This document shows positions 1 through 9,013 of a stretch of DNA of 64,000 bases, in pieces. Numbering within the stretch: position 1 is the stretch's first letter; each line of letters starts with the position of its first letter. Origin of the DNA: Kibdelosporangium philippinense (lineage in GTDB: Bacteria; Actinomycetota; Actinomycetes; Mycobacteriales; Pseudonocardiaceae); NCBI RefSeq assembly GCF_021390435.2, contig NZ_JAJVCN010000001.1, positions 1,426,001 to 1,490,000 on the forward strand. Reading direction: 5' to 3'. Both the position numbers and the translations under genes were made by a program. The notes under the pieces are model-generated. The model saw only the letters and a list, made by a program, of their open reading frames with translations, was not told the DNA's origin and did not search any database.

Positions 1-2388
1 ACCGTGGTACTGGCGCAGAAGGAACTGGTCCTCGACCCCCAGGAGCTGCGCCGGATCGTGCGCGACGAGGGCGTGACGGTCGTGCAGGCGACGCCGAGCT
101 TGTGGCGTGGCGTGGCCGATGCCGCCCCTGATGTGCTCGCTCGGATCCGTGTGCTCGTCGGCGGTGAGGCGTTGCCGACTGAACTGGCCGAGGCGCTGAC
201 AACGGGGTCGCCGTCGGTGACAAACGTTTACGGCCCAACGGAAACCACAATCTGGTCCACTGCGGCTGAGCTGGTGCGTGGCGCGGGTGCGCCGCCGATT
301 GGCAAGCCGATCGCCAACACCCGGGTGTACGTGCTCGATGCTGGTCTTTCATTGGTTCCGCCTGGTGTTCCGGGGGAGCTCTACATCGCTGGTGAAGGTG
401 TGGCGCGGGGTTACGCGAATCGGCCCGACCTGACCGCCGGCCGGTTCGTCGCCGATCCGTTCGGGCCTGCGGGCGAGCGGATGTATCGCACCGGTGACGT
501 GGTCCGGTGGAGCGCTGACGGGGTACTGGAGTTCATTGGCCGGGTCGACGACCAGGTCAAGATCAGGGGCTTCCGGATCGAGCTCGGCGAGATCGAGACC
601 GTGCTGGACAGCCATGATGCGGTGGGCTCGGCTGTGGTGGTGGCGCGCGAGGACCGGCCGGGCGACAAGCAGCTGGTGGCGTACTACGTGCCCGCCGGGG
701 ACGTACAGCCCTCGGAGCTCAAGGCGCACCTGCGGGAGTTCCTGCCGTCGTACATGGTGCCCGCGTTCTTCGTGGCGATGGACGTGTTCCCGTTGACGCC
801 AAGTGGAAAGGTCAACCGGCGCGCGCTGCCCGCCCCTGGTGTGGTGGTCGACGCTGACAAGCCGCGCGTCGCGCCGCGTGACGAGACCGAGGCCGCGCTC
901 GCCGAGATCTGGGCGGACGTGCTCGGTCACCCGGTCTCCGTTATCGACGTGACCGGCGACTTCTTCGAGCTGGGCGGCAACTCGGTGCTCAGCGTGCAGG
1001 TCGTGTTCCGGGCGCGACGCGCTGGGTGGCGCATCGTGCCGAAGGACCTGTTCTCGTATCCGACCATCGAACGCTTGGCTACGGTCGCCGTACGGGCTGG
1101 TGAACCCACGGTCGCTCCGTCGCCCGTGGAGGTGGCCGTCGCTGCGCCGGTTGTCGAGCACGTTGTGGCTCCGGCAGTTAGCCATTCGTTTCTGGCCGCG
1201 CGGCTCGCTTCGTTGGCGCAGGCGCATCGAGTGCCGGGCGCGCAGCTTGCCGTACGCCACCGGGGGCAGCTGATCGTTGTCGAGACAGGGGAGCGGGCAG
1301 CAGGACTGCCAGTTACCACGGACACTGCGTTCCCCATAGCCTCGCTCACCAAGCCCGTGACCGCGCTGCTCGTACAGTTGCTCGCGGCAGAGGGGCGACT
1401 CGACCTCGATGCTCCTATTGGCGCGTATCTGCCCGAGCTGTCTGCTGTGAGTCCGGTTGGTCGTGTGACTCCGCGACAGATCCTGAGTCACACGAGCGGG
1501 CTCATCGCCGCGATCGATGAGCGTGTGCCGAGCGCATCTCGGCGCGAGTGGGTTGAGCGGCACTGTGACTCGACGGCCGTGGCTTACGAGCCGGGCACGG
1601 TGTTCTCGTACTCCGACGTTGGTTACGTGCTTGCGGGCCGTCTCGTGGAGGTGCTGACCGGCAAGGACTGGCGGACCGTCGTGGAGTCGATGGTGCTGGC
1701 GCCGCTCGGGATCTCAGGTGCGCGTCAGGTCGCACAAGGGCATGTGGTGGGAGACCGACTGATTCCCGTGCCTGAACAGTCATTCACTCCGATCGACGAC
1801 CCCGCTGCCGGGTTGGTGGCCAGCGCGGCTGACCTCGTGCGCCTGGCCGCGTCCGGGATGTTCCGCGACGAGACCGGCGACATCGCCATCGGGCCGTTCG
1901 GCCTCGCGGACGGCTGGGGGCTTGGTTGGGCTGTGTACGGCGGCAAATGGAACGGGCATGACGGCAGTGGCGACGGTACGTGGTCGCACCTGCGTTTCGA
2001 CCCTGTCACCGGTACGGCGGTCGCGCTCAACACGAACGCGAGCACTGGGCTTGAGTTGTGGGAGGACCTGCTTGCCGAGCTTGGCGCGGCTGGCCTTTCC
2101 GTGGCCAACCATTCGACGCGAGTCCTGGCTGATCCGGGCTTGTCAGTCGATGGTCCGGCCGAGTGCGTGGGCCGGTACGTCAATGGGGATTGGGACTGTG
2201 TGGTTGAACCTGGGCTTACGCTTTCGCTTTTGTCGGGGCCGCCTTCCGCGCTGACCTGCTATTCGGACCTGCGGTTCACCACCTCGGGCGGTGGGGTGCC
2301 GCGCACCGGCCGGTTCATCCGTGACCCGGAGACGGGCCGCGTTGAGCTGCTGCAGCTTGCCGGGCGGCTGCTTCGGCGGTCCGTATGA
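1..2388 (+). CDS. NRPS terminal module, 5'-truncated by window: A(partial)-PCP-PBP-type cyclase domain
   Basis: The gene enters the window in frame, so its start lies outside. Domain order seen: the second half of an adenylation domain (NVYGPTETT near nt 225-252, YRTGD near 484, [15 protein letters not shown] near 538, [13 protein letters not shown] near 790), a carrier domain with LGGNS (Ser codon 982-984), then a class C beta-lactamase/penicillin-binding-protein fold with SLTK (Ser codon 1342-1344) and YSD (Tyr codon 1609-1611). No alpha/beta-hydrolase thioesterase is present. By eye alignment to GrsA numbering, specificity positions 278, 299, 301, 322, 330 and 331 read Q, L, G, V, I, W, close to the textbook glycine code. 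PBP-type release domains are known to macrocyclise peptides ending in a D-residue or glycine, which fits. The gene overlaps the next by ATGA. Module role and glycine are inference; the domain content is clear. Confidence 0.93.
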   Translation, partial: TVVLAQKELVLDPQELRRIVRDEGVTVVQATPSLWRGVADAAPDVLARIRVLVGGEALPTELAEALTTGSPSVTNVYGPTETTIWSTAAELVRGAGAPPIGKPIANTRVYVLDAGLSLVPPGVPGELYIAGEGVARGYANRPDLTAGRFVADPFGPAGERMYRTGDVVRWSADGVLEFIGRVDDQVKIRGFRIELGEIETVLDSHDAVGSAVVVAREDRPGDKQLVAYYVPAGDVQPSELKAHLREFLPSYMVPAFFVAMDVFPLTPSGKVNRRALPAPGVVVDADKPRVAPRDETEAALAEIWADVLGHPVSVIDVTGDFFELGGNSVLSVQVVFRARRAGWRIVPKDLFSYPTIERLATVAVRAGEPTVAPSPVEVAVAAPVVEHVVAPAVSHSFLAARLASLAQAHRVPGAQLAVRHRGQLIVVETGERAAGLPVTTDTAFPIASLTKPVTALLVQLLAAEGRLDLDAPIGAYLPELSAVSPVGRVTPRQILSHTSGLIAAIDERVPSASRREWVERHCDSTAVAYEPGTVFSYSDVGYVLAGRLVEVLTGKDWRTVVESMVLAPLGISGARQVAQGHVVGDRLIPVPEQSFTPIDDPAAGLVASAADLVRLAASGMFRDETGDIAIGPFGLADGWGLGWAVYGGKWNGHDGSGDGTWSHLRFDPVTGTAVALNTNASTGLELWEDLLAELGAAGLSVANHSTRVLADPGLSVDGPAECVGRYVNGDWDCVVEPGLTLSLLSGPPSALTCYSDLRFTTSGGGVPRTGRFIRDPETGRVELLQLAGRLLRRSV

Positions 2389-3599
2389 CTGTCGAGGCCC
2401 GTTCCGCGGTGCCGTTGTCGCGCAACCGGAACTACAACGTGCTGTGGGGCAGTCAGCTGGTGTCCGAATTGGTCGGCCAGCTGAGCCTCATCGCGTTCCC
2501 TTTGATGGTGCTGGCGGCGACGCGTTCGTCACTCCAGATGGGGGCCGTCACCGCCGTCATCGCTGCGGCCACCATGGCGGCCAATGTTCCTGCGGGCGTG
2601 CTTGTGGACCGCTACGACCGTAAACTGATCATGCTCGTGTGCCAGTGCGTTCGTACGGTCGCTATGGCCATCCTTGCTGTATCCTTGTTCACCGGGAACT
2701 TCTCTTTGCCTCTCGTGCTTGTGGTCGCGGTGGCGGAGGGGCTGATGGGCGCGGCCTTCGATCCGGCTGAGCATGCCGCCCTGCCACAGGTCGTACCCGA
2801 CTCGCAGCTGTCGGACGCGGTGGCGCGTAACACGGTTCGCCGCTATATCGCCACTTTGATCGGCCCGGCGAGTGCGGGGTTTCTGTTCGCTGTGTCGCCG
2901 ATGGCTCCTTTCGCCGTGGCCGTCGTTCTCCTTGCGTTGTCCTGCTTGGTGCTGTGCTTCCTTCGTCTTCCTGCGCGTGTCGCGGAGCCTCAGAATTCGG
3001 GCGCCGCGCTTGTTGATGGGTTCCGGTGGGTGTTGGGGCACAAGGTGATCAGGCCGACGGTCGTCTGGCTGATGTGCTGTGAGCTGTTCATTTCAGCTCT
3101 GTTGATCATCGTGCTGGCCGCGTCCGGTGAAGAGGACATGGCTCCCGGCGAGCTAGGCGTGATCATGATTGGCTTCGGTGTCGGTGGGCTTCTTGGTGCT
3201 GCTGTCGCGGGCCGCCTGCACGCCCTTCTGCCCGCGCCCGCGGTCATCGTTGGGTTTCCTTGGGTCGGTGCGGCGTTGACGCTGGTTATGGCCTTCGTGC
3301 CGACTGGTGTGTGGACTGGCGTCGTGCTCGGCGGGATCGCGTTCTGCATCCCCACCGCTTTCACGACCGTCATGACCTACCAGCTCACCGTCGCTCCGGA
3401 TGCGTTGCGCGGCAGGCTAAGTGGGGTTGTCGGCCTTTTCGCCGGTGGTGCCGGTGCGATCGGGCCTTTGGTCGGGGGGTTGCTGATGACGGACGGAGAT
3501 AGCCAGGGCAGCCTGCTGATCTGGTGTGCTTGTCTGGCTTTGGTCGCTGTGGGCTCCACTCTTAGTCGTACCCTTCGCCGGTTTCCCACGCTGAGTTAG
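2385..3599 (+). CDS. MFS exporter (EntS-like, MFS_3 family)
   Basis: 404-residue polytopic membrane protein whose ATG overlaps the NRPS stop as ATGA, implying translational coupling. It has about 12 hydrophobic segments and the MFS loop signature VDRYDRK between helices 2 and 3 (near residue 75). The N-terminal run RNRNYNVLWGSQLVSELG-like start is typical of EntS-type drug/siderophore exporters. Position directly behind the last NRPS module suggests export of, or self-resistance to, the peptide product. The substrate is inference. Confidence 0.88.
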   Translation: MTVEARSAVPLSRNRNYNVLWGSQLVSELVGQLSLIAFPLMVLAATRSSLQMGAVTAVIAAATMAANVPAGVLVDRYDRKLIMLVCQCVRTVAMAILAVSLFTGNFSLPLVLVVAVAEGLMGAAFDPAEHAALPQVVPDSQLSDAVARNTVRRYIATLIGPASAGFLFAVSPMAPFAVAVVLLALSCLVLCFLRLPARVAEPQNSGAALVDGFRWVLGHKVIRPTVVWLMCCELFISALLIIVLAASGEEDMAPGELGVIMIGFGVGGLLGAAVAGRLHALLPAPAVIVGFPWVGAALTLVMAFVPTGVWTGVVLGGIAFCIPTAFTTVMTYQLTVAPDALRGRLSGVVGLFAGGAGAIGPLVGGLLMTDGDSQGSLLIWCACLALVAVGSTLSRTLRRFPTLS

Positions 3600-3607
3600 T
3601 TGCGGTT

Positions 3608-4153
3608 TCTTTTCCTTCCGTGGTTGCTGTGGCTTTGTTCCGGTCCCGGCGTTTCGGTGGTCGCTGCGGCTCGATTTGGACATGGGAACCCCGCGCCAGG
3701 CGCGTAAGCACGGTGTGGCCGCGCCGCTGCCGGTCGGCGGACTGTCCACGGTGGCCTTCATTCAGGCCCGCGACGGTCCGTGAGGGGAAGATTCGGCGCG
3801 TTCAACGCCGTCAAGGTGACCTTCACGGCACTCGATCTTGTCATAGGCGTGGCGTGTGTGATAGGTGTGACTGGTGAGGCGACCTGTCGTCCACAATGGA
3901 CGCTCAACTGGGTGACACGCGTGGCAAGTGGGACTCATGTGACTGTCAATCGTCCATTGTGGACATAAAATGTCACCGACAGTCGGCCCTGCGCCGCGTG
4001 CGACCAGCTGGAATGCTTAAGTCAGTGGCATTGCCGCGCGGGGTTCCCATGTCCAAATCGAGCCGCGGTGACCACCGAAACGCTGGAACAGGAACATAGC
4101 CACAGCAACCAGGCTGGAACCGGAACGTAGCCACGGCAACCACGGAAAGAAAA
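3608..4153. repeat. Long inverted repeat filling a gene-free 620-bp gap
   Basis: No convincing gene is seen between the exporter and the glycosyltransferase. Two arms, 3649-3695 and 4037-4083, are inverted copies matching at 45 of 47 positions. Similarity continues outward through a GGTTGCTGTGGCT-type unit, present once on the left (about 3612-3648) and in two tandem variants on the right (about 4084-4150). A second inverted pair lies inside: 3889-3902 and 3951-3964, a perfect 14-nt match. The layout resembles a dispersed intergenic repeat or a non-coding miniature element; no transposase is present. Confidence 0.7.
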
Positions 4154-4187
4154 GGGGCGGTGTCCTCAGAAAGAGGAACACCGCCCC
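4154..4187 (-). terminator. Rho-independent terminator of the glycosyltransferase gene
   Basis: Stem GGGGCGGTGT paired with ACACCGCCCC, extended by CCTC/GAGG. Read on the minus strand it is followed by TTTTCTTT. It sits 33 nt beyond the stop of the minus-strand glycosyltransferase. Confidence 0.8.
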
Positions 4188-4220
4188 AAGCGACACGCGC
4201 AATCCGCAAACCAGCGAAGC

Positions 4221-5795
4221 TTACTCGCTCCAGCAACCCTTCTCGCTCTTGGCAGTAACAACCTCAGACGTATACGGACAAGAGAACCCAATCCACCGAA
4301 GCTTCGTCCACATCTGAGCCCAAGGCTCCCGAGGCCCGCTGCACACCAGAAACTCAGCACCCCGGTCGGCAACAGGCAGATCGTTCACGTACGTCCCCCG
4401 AGGCTCACACCGAGCGAACAGCGCTCCAAAAGTCTCCCGATTCACGCCAACCGCGATAACTACGGTCTTGTCATCAGTGGGCACACCAAAGTCCGCAAAG
4501 GAGTTATGTCCACTATAGACCCGAGGAAGCCCGTTCTCCGGACCATAGCGATCCAGTGCACCCGCTGTGCCGTAATGGTTAGCGTAGATGACGGCCCGAG
4601 CGCGTTCCTCAGGAGAAAGCGGCACGGCGGCAACCTGCTGCGCGAGCTGAGGCCAGCCGGACTGGTCGTGCTGGAAGACGCCCAGCTGCTCAAGCACCGG
4701 GTTCGAGCCATAAACGGTAATCGGCAGGACCGGCAGCATCAACACAGCAGACAGCAGCACGTTGCCCACAAGCGCCACACCGGCCAGCGAGCGCTTGACG
4801 GTCGTCCGAGCCCACTGAGCCACCACAACCGAGCCCGCGGCCAAGAGCACGACCTGCAAACCCCCGGGATACTCGGGCTTCCCGCCAATAGCGATCAGCA
4901 GCACGACCATGAACAGGTACGCGAAACCGATCGACCGGTACTCACGCCACTCCGCGCGACGCAGCAAAGCCACGAGCCCAGCGATCCACACGGGAGCCAG
5001 GAACAGACCGATCATCAGCAGCTGGAACGGCAAGAACGCGACCCGCGAGTCGGACCCCAGGGCCGTAGACAACGCCTCGCTCATCTCCACCGCGGGCCAA
5101 CCGTGCGTGACCTGCCAGACGACAGCCGGAGCCGCGATCAAAGCGGCAAGCGCAGCACCGATCCACAAGTGACGGCTGCGCAGAACATCCCGTGGCCCCA
5201 ACGCAAGCACGCCCACAAGCACAGACAAAAGCAGCAGCACAATGAGGTTCTTGGCAAGCAAACCCACGCCAGTGACCACGCCTATAGCCAGCCACAGCCT
5301 CGCATCGCGTGTACGCAACAAGCGGATTACCAACCACCCCAGCGTGACCCAAGCCACGAGGTCAGGAATGTTGGTCGTCAGCACGTGCCCCGCGTTAAGC
5401 GTCACGACCGTCGACCCCGTCGCGGCAGCGGCAAACACCTGAGCCCCGCCGCGACCACCAAGTTCGCGCGCAATGAGCCCCGCGACCCACACAACCACAC
5501 CGGCCAACAACGCCGGGACCACCCTGAACGCCGTCAGCGTGTCCCTTAGCAAAGTTGTCTGTATCCAGGCGATCAATGACACCAACGGGGGCTGGTCGAC
5601 TAACCCCCATGCCAAGTGCTGCCCGGACACCCGGTTGTACAGCTCGTCGACGTGGTAGCCGTACCGTCCTGACAGGGCCAGGAGCAGTGCGGTCACTCCT
5701 GCGGAGACGGCGAGCAGTGGCCAGCGGTTCAGCACGGGAGCCGCTGTTCGTTCGTCCTTGGACGCTAACGGAGGACTTTCCAGCTTGGTCGCCAC
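4221..5795 (-). CDS. Membrane glycosyltransferase, PMT/ArnT (GT-C) type
   Basis: Polytopic protein of about 524 residues. After the first membrane segment comes a conserved acidic loop, GYHVDELYN, followed by LVDQPPL, typical of the PMT_2/ArnT GT-C fold that takes sugars from polyprenyl-phosphate donors on the outer face of the membrane. About ten further hydrophobic helices and a C-terminal soluble domain follow. The GTG at 5793-5795 was chosen because GGAAAGAG stands about 9 nt upstream; an in-frame GTG at 5864 lacks a ribosome site. Mannopeptimycin-type clusters use comparable polyprenyl-phosphomannosyl transferases, so sugar attachment to the peptide is plausible. A housekeeping envelope role is also possible. 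Confidence 0.8.
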   Translation of the reverse strand: MATKLESPPLASKDERTAAPVLNRWPLLAVSAGVTALLLALSGRYGYHVDELYNRVSGQHLAWGLVDQPPLVSLIAWIQTTLLRDTLTAFRVVPALLAGVVVWVAGLIARELGGRGGAQVFAAAATGSTVVTLNAGHVLTTNIPDLVAWVTLGWLVIRLLRTRDARLWLAIGVVTGVGLLAKNLIVLLLLSVLVGVLALGPRDVLRSRHLWIGAALAALIAAPAVVWQVTHGWPAVEMSEALSTALGSDSRVAFLPFQLLMIGLFLAPVWIAGLVALLRRAEWREYRSIGFAYLFMVVLLIAIGGKPEYPGGLQVVLLAAGSVVVAQWARTTVKRSLAGVALVGNVLLSAVLMLPVLPITVYGSNPVLEQLGVFQHDQSGWPQLAQQVAAVPLSPEERARAVIYANHYGTAGALDRYGPENGLPRVYSGHNSFADFGVPTDDKTVVIAVGVNRETFGALFARCEPRGTYVNDLPVADRGAEFLVCSGPREPWAQMWTKLRWIGFSCPYTSEVVTAKSEKGCWSE

Positions 5796-5940
5796 GTGTC
5801 TACTCTTTCCGTCAGTGGGTTCGGCCTTTCGGTGCCAGCGGATTGTCTCCACTGCTTCGGCCACAGGCGACCATGTTGAATTACAGGGAAAGCTGCCCGG
5901 ATAACAGCGTCACGATTGCCTGACGGCTGCGCTTCTGATC
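5796..5940. other. Upstream region of the glycosyltransferase
   Basis: This holds the 5' region of the minus-strand glycosyltransferase and an alternative in-frame GTG at 5864. It precedes the first copy of the shared upstream element. No gene is supported. Confidence 0.4.
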
Positions 5941-5981
5941 GCGCAGTTTCACCCGTCGGTCAAAAACATGGCTGTGCGCTG
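5941..5981 (+). promoter_or_regulatory. Shared upstream element, copy 1
   Basis: This 41-nt block matches 7331-7371 at 35 positions; both share CAGTTTCACCCGTC. Copy 2 lies 59 nt before the halogenase start codon, and copy 1 lies at a similar distance before a halogenase-like start remnant at 6033. It is either a regulator/promoter site or part of a duplicated leader. The function is unknown. Confidence 0.6.
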
Positions 5982-6032
5982 ACGGTTCGGCGAAGCTGAA
6001 GCCGCCAGATTATCGGCAGCCAAGGAGCCCGG

Positions 6033-6190
6033 ATGAACAGCGACGTTGTGCTGGCTGACGGTGGCTACCTTCGCGGTGAACCTGCTGCGTGCCTTCCCCA
6101 GGGCCGCAGTAGGACTGTTTGCCTCCGACACCCCCAGTCGGCTCGGCCACGTGCACTGGCCAGCCGAGCCGGAGGCAAACAGTCCGCACC
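6033..6190 (+). pseudogene. Scar of a second halogenase/flavin-reductase operon
   Basis: At 6033, ATG behind AAGGAG opens with MNSDVVLADGG, resembling the halogenase start MINNVVIVGGG at 7430. Within about 30 nt, in another frame, the sequence continues as TFAVNLLRAFPRAAVGLFAS and then TPSRLGHVHWPAEP. That resembles the flavin reductase stretch TFAVNLLHARAKASAELFAS...TPERFDMVRWTADP encoded near 10508-10620. The leader is also duplicated (5941-5981). The simplest reading is a former second halogenase-to-flavin-reductase operon collapsed by a deletion that joined its two ends. The similarity is seen directly; the history is inference. Confidence 0.65.
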
Positions 6191-6327
6191 GAACTTCTCT
6201 GCCATCAATCCACCACCTGAGCGGCAGCGATTCCTGGGCGGATTCCGGCGGTAATTCCGGAAAACGTGCATACCCATCACGCGGTCACGAGAGAAATCGC
6301 CGGCCGGTGGAACGGAAGGACGTTTGT

Positions 6328-7287
6328 GTGAAAAGGCTTGTCATCGAACCAAACGAGCGCAGGCAGATCGAGTGGCTGGTCGACGACGTGCTCGACGAGT
6401 ACGGCCAGTGGGACGCGGTCCAGTTCGCCTCGCACGCCAAGGCCGTGGCCGAGTCGCTGCCCATCCGGGTTCGCCAGTTCTTCCGGCGCAGCCAGACGGC
6501 CGAGACCGATCTGATGGTGCTGTCGGGCCTGCCGCTGAGCCCCGAGCTTGAGCCGACGCCGACCGGCTGGGACATGGCCGAGAAGATCGGCGCCGGTACG
6601 CGCGAAGAGATCGTTCTCTCGCTGATCGCCGCTGGGCTCGGTGAGCCATTCGCTTGGGGCGACCAGCAAAACGGCCGCATTGTGCACGACGTCTGCCCGG
6701 CGCCCGGTATGGAGCGCTCGGAGACCAGCCAGAGCAGCACGGCCCCGCTGTCGCTGCACACCGAGGACGCCTTCCACCCGTGCCGGTGCGACTATGTGGC
6801 ACTGTTCTGCCTGCGTAACCCGGACAAGGTCGGCACCACGGTGGTGCGCGCGGACAACCTCAACCTGCCGGAGAAGCTGGCCGAGATCCTGTCGGAGAAG
6901 CGGTTCTACCACCGCCCCGACCAGTCGCACATCGGGCCGCACGGCCACGACACCGACGCGGTGGACGTCGACGCGATCCTGTTCGGACCGCCCGAGTCGC
7001 GCTACCTGCGGATCGACTTCGACGACACCACCGCCGCGGACGAGAACGACCAGGAAGCCCTTGACGCCATCGCCGAGCTGTACAAGTACAGTGTCGCCGC
7101 GTTGGAAAGGGTCGTCCTTGAGCCTGGCGACGCGATTTTCGTTGACAATTACCGTGTTGTGCACGGCCGTGAGCCGTTCGAGCCGCGGTACGACGGAAAC
7201 GACCGCTGGTTGAAGCGTGTCAACGTGCTCCGTGACATTCGCCGGATGTTCATGCTGACCGGCGAGCGGTCCCGCATCGTCGCGTGA
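6328..7287 (+). CDS. Fe(II)/2-oxoglutarate hydroxylase of the VioC/AsnO/MppO family
   Basis: 319-residue protein of the clavaminate-synthase-like family that beta-hydroxylates amino acids such as Arg, Asn or enduracididine for peptide antibiotics. The iron ligands are visible as HTEDAF (His144, Glu146; this family uses H-x-E) and VVHGR (His279), with a downstream Arg in the 2-oxoglutarate-binding region (RWLKRV). The GTG at 6328 was chosen for the GGAAGGA upstream; the longer frame to 6046 runs through the flavin-reductase scar. It sits between the glycosyltransferase and the halogenase operon. The likely role is to supply or make a beta-hydroxylated residue of the peptide. The exact substrate cannot be read from sequence. 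Confidence 0.88.
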   Translation: MKRLVIEPNERRQIEWLVDDVLDEYGQWDAVQFASHAKAVAESLPIRVRQFFRRSQTAETDLMVLSGLPLSPELEPTPTGWDMAEKIGAGTREEIVLSLIAAGLGEPFAWGDQQNGRIVHDVCPAPGMERSETSQSSTAPLSLHTEDAFHPCRCDYVALFCLRNPDKVGTTVVRADNLNLPEKLAEILSEKRFYHRPDQSHIGPHGHDTDAVDVDAILFGPPESRYLRIDFDDTTAADENDQEALDAIAELYKYSVAALERVVLEPGDAIFVDNYRVVHGREPFEPRYDGNDRWLKRVNVLRDIRRMFMLTGERSRIVA

Positions 7288-7330
7288 TCTCGATGTCTGC
7301 CTTCCGGCTGGCGGGTGCAGACCTCTGACC

Positions 7331-7371
7331 GCCCAGTTTCACCCGTCAGTCAAAGGCATAGCTGTGTGCTG
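7331..7371 (+). promoter_or_regulatory. Shared upstream element, copy 2, before the halogenase operon
   Basis: Second copy of the block at 5941-5981 (35 of 41 positions). It lies 59 nt upstream of the halogenase ATG and is the best candidate for the operon's control region. Confidence 0.55.
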
Positions 7372-7429
7372 GCTCGTTGGAGAGCCTCTACCTGGCACGT
7401 TTTCCGTAGTGGACTAATAAGGGGCCCGC

Positions 7430-9013
7430 ATGATTAACAACGTGGTCATTGTCGGTGGTGGTACGTCGGGCTGGATGGCGGCGTCCTACCTCAAGGCGTC
7501 ATTCGGCGACCGGGTGGGGGTCACCCTGGTCGAATCCAAGAACGTGCCATCGATCGGCGTCGGTGAAGCCACCTTCAGCACCATCCGGCACTTCTTCAAC
7601 TACATCGGCCTCGAAGAGCGCGAGTGGATGCCGGAGTGCAACGCCACGTACAAGCTGGCCGTCCGCTTCGAGAACTGGCGCGAGCCGGGACACGTGTTCT
7701 ACCACCCGTTCGAGCGCAACCGCGTCGTGGACGGTTTCGCGCTCACCGACTGGTGGCTGCAGAAGCAGCCGACCGAGCGCTTCGACCTTGACTCGTTCCT
7801 GATCGCATCGATGTGTGACGCGCAGAGCTCGCCGCGCTACAAGGATGGTTCGCTGTTCGACAGCACGTTCGAGCGCGGCGAGGAGCACCGCACCACGCTG
7901 ACCGAGCAGAACACCCAGTTCCCGTACGCGTACCACTTCGACGCGGCGCTGCTGGCGAAGGTCCTGACGCGCTGGGGCGTTGAGCGCGGCGTGCGGCACG
8001 TTCTCGACGACGTTGTGGACGTCGTGCTGGACGAACAGGGCGCGATCAGCCACGTCGTCACCCGCGAGCAGGGTGACGTGCACGGCGACCTTTTCATTGA
8101 CTGCACGGGTTTCCGCAGTGTCCTGGTGAACAAGGCACTCAAGGAGCCGTTCATCTCCTTCCAGAACCACCTGCCCAACGACAGCGCGGTCGCGCTGCGC
8201 GTGCCGTTGGACATGGCCGAGCATGGCCTTCGCCCGGCCACCACGGCGAACGCGCAGGACGCTGGCTGGATCTGGACGATCCCGCTGTTCGAGCGCCTCG
8301 GCACCGGCTACGTGTATGCCAGCGAGTACGCCACCCCGGAAGAGGCCGAGCGCACGCTGCGCGACTTCGTCGGCCCGGCCGCGGAGGACGCCACCGCCAA
8401 CCACATCAAGATGCGCATCGGCCGCAGCGAGCGCGCGTGGGTCAAGAACTGTGTCGCGATCGGACTGTCCAACGGGTTCGTCGAGCCGCTGGAGTCCACC
8501 GGCATCTTCATCATCCAGAACGGCATCGAGCAGCTGGTCAAGAACTTCCCTGTCGGCAAGGAAGAAATCGACCACGAGCTGCGCAACGCCTACAACCGGC
8601 AGGCCGCGAACGTGATGGACGGCCTGCGCGAGTTCATGGTGCTGCACTGGTACGCCTCCGGCCGTACCGACAACCAGTACTGGAAGGACACGAAGACCCG
8701 CGAGATCCCGGACGGCTTGGCCGAGCGGCTCGAGCAGTGGAAGGTCAAGCTGCCCGACAACGACTCGATCTTCCCGCACTACCACGGTTTCGAGTCCTAC
8801 TCCTACCGTGCGATCATCCTCGGCCTCGGCGGCCTGCCGGTGCAGCCGCTGCCCGTGCTCAGCCAGCTTGACGGCACCGCTGCGGACCGGGAGTTCCAGT
8901 TGGTGGCCGAGCAGGTCTCCGCGTTGGTCGAGAAGCTGCCAAGCCAGTACGAGTACTTCGCCCACCTGCACGGACTTTCGCCAGCGAAGCGCAAGGCGGG
9001 CGCTGGGCAATGA
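7430..9013 (+). CDS. Flavin-dependent tryptophan halogenase
   Basis: 527-residue FADH2-dependent halogenase. The FAD-binding GGGTSGW is at residues 10-16, the catalytic lysine in TYKLAVRFENW is Lys75, the family motif WIWTIP is at 280-285, and the EPLESTGIF region holds the conserved acidic residue (Glu355). Lys75 matches the numbering I recall for the tryptophan 5-halogenase PyrH (RebH/PrnA use 79), and several blocks (FYHPFER, RVVDGF) look PyrH-like. A 5-chlorotryptophan product is therefore the best guess, not a proof. It starts an operon with 4-nt overlaps into the antiporter and then the flavin reductase that would supply FADH2. ATG is preceded by AAGGGG. Confidence 0.95.
   Translation: MINNVVIVGGGTSGWMAASYLKASFGDRVGVTLVESKNVPSIGVGEATFSTIRHFFNYIGLEEREWMPECNATYKLAVRFENWREPGHVFYHPFERNRVVDGFALTDWWLQKQPTERFDLDSFLIASMCDAQSSPRYKDGSLFDSTFERGEEHRTTLTEQNTQFPYAYHFDAALLAKVLTRWGVERGVRHVLDDVVDVVLDEQGAISHVVTREQGDVHGDLFIDCTGFRSVLVNKALKEPFISFQNHLPNDSAVALRVPLDMAEHGLRPATTANAQDAGWIWTIPLFERLGTGYVYASEYATPEEAERTLRDFVGPAAEDATANHIKMRIGRSERAWVKNCVAIGLSNGFVEPLESTGIFIIQNGIEQLVKNFPVGKEEIDHELRNAYNRQAANVMDGLREFMVLHWYASGRTDNQYWKDTKTREIPDGLAERLEQWKVKLPDNDSIFPHYHGFESYSYRAIILGLGGLPVQPLPVLSQLDGTAADREFQLVAEQVSALVEKLPSQYEYFAHLHGLSPAKRKAGAGQ

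Noticed and set aside
349..1563. 404-codon antisense open frame across the NRPS gene
   Set aside because: Composition is Arg/His-rich without family features; it is the usual antisense shadow of a high-GC gene.
6046..6327. Extended N-terminus of the hydroxylase
   Set aside because: The upstream frame is the flavin-reductase scar, and the GTG at 6328 has a proper ribosome site.
7499..9010. 503-codon antisense frame across the halogenase
   Set aside because: It exactly mirrors the halogenase coding region and shows no motif, start signal or promoter.
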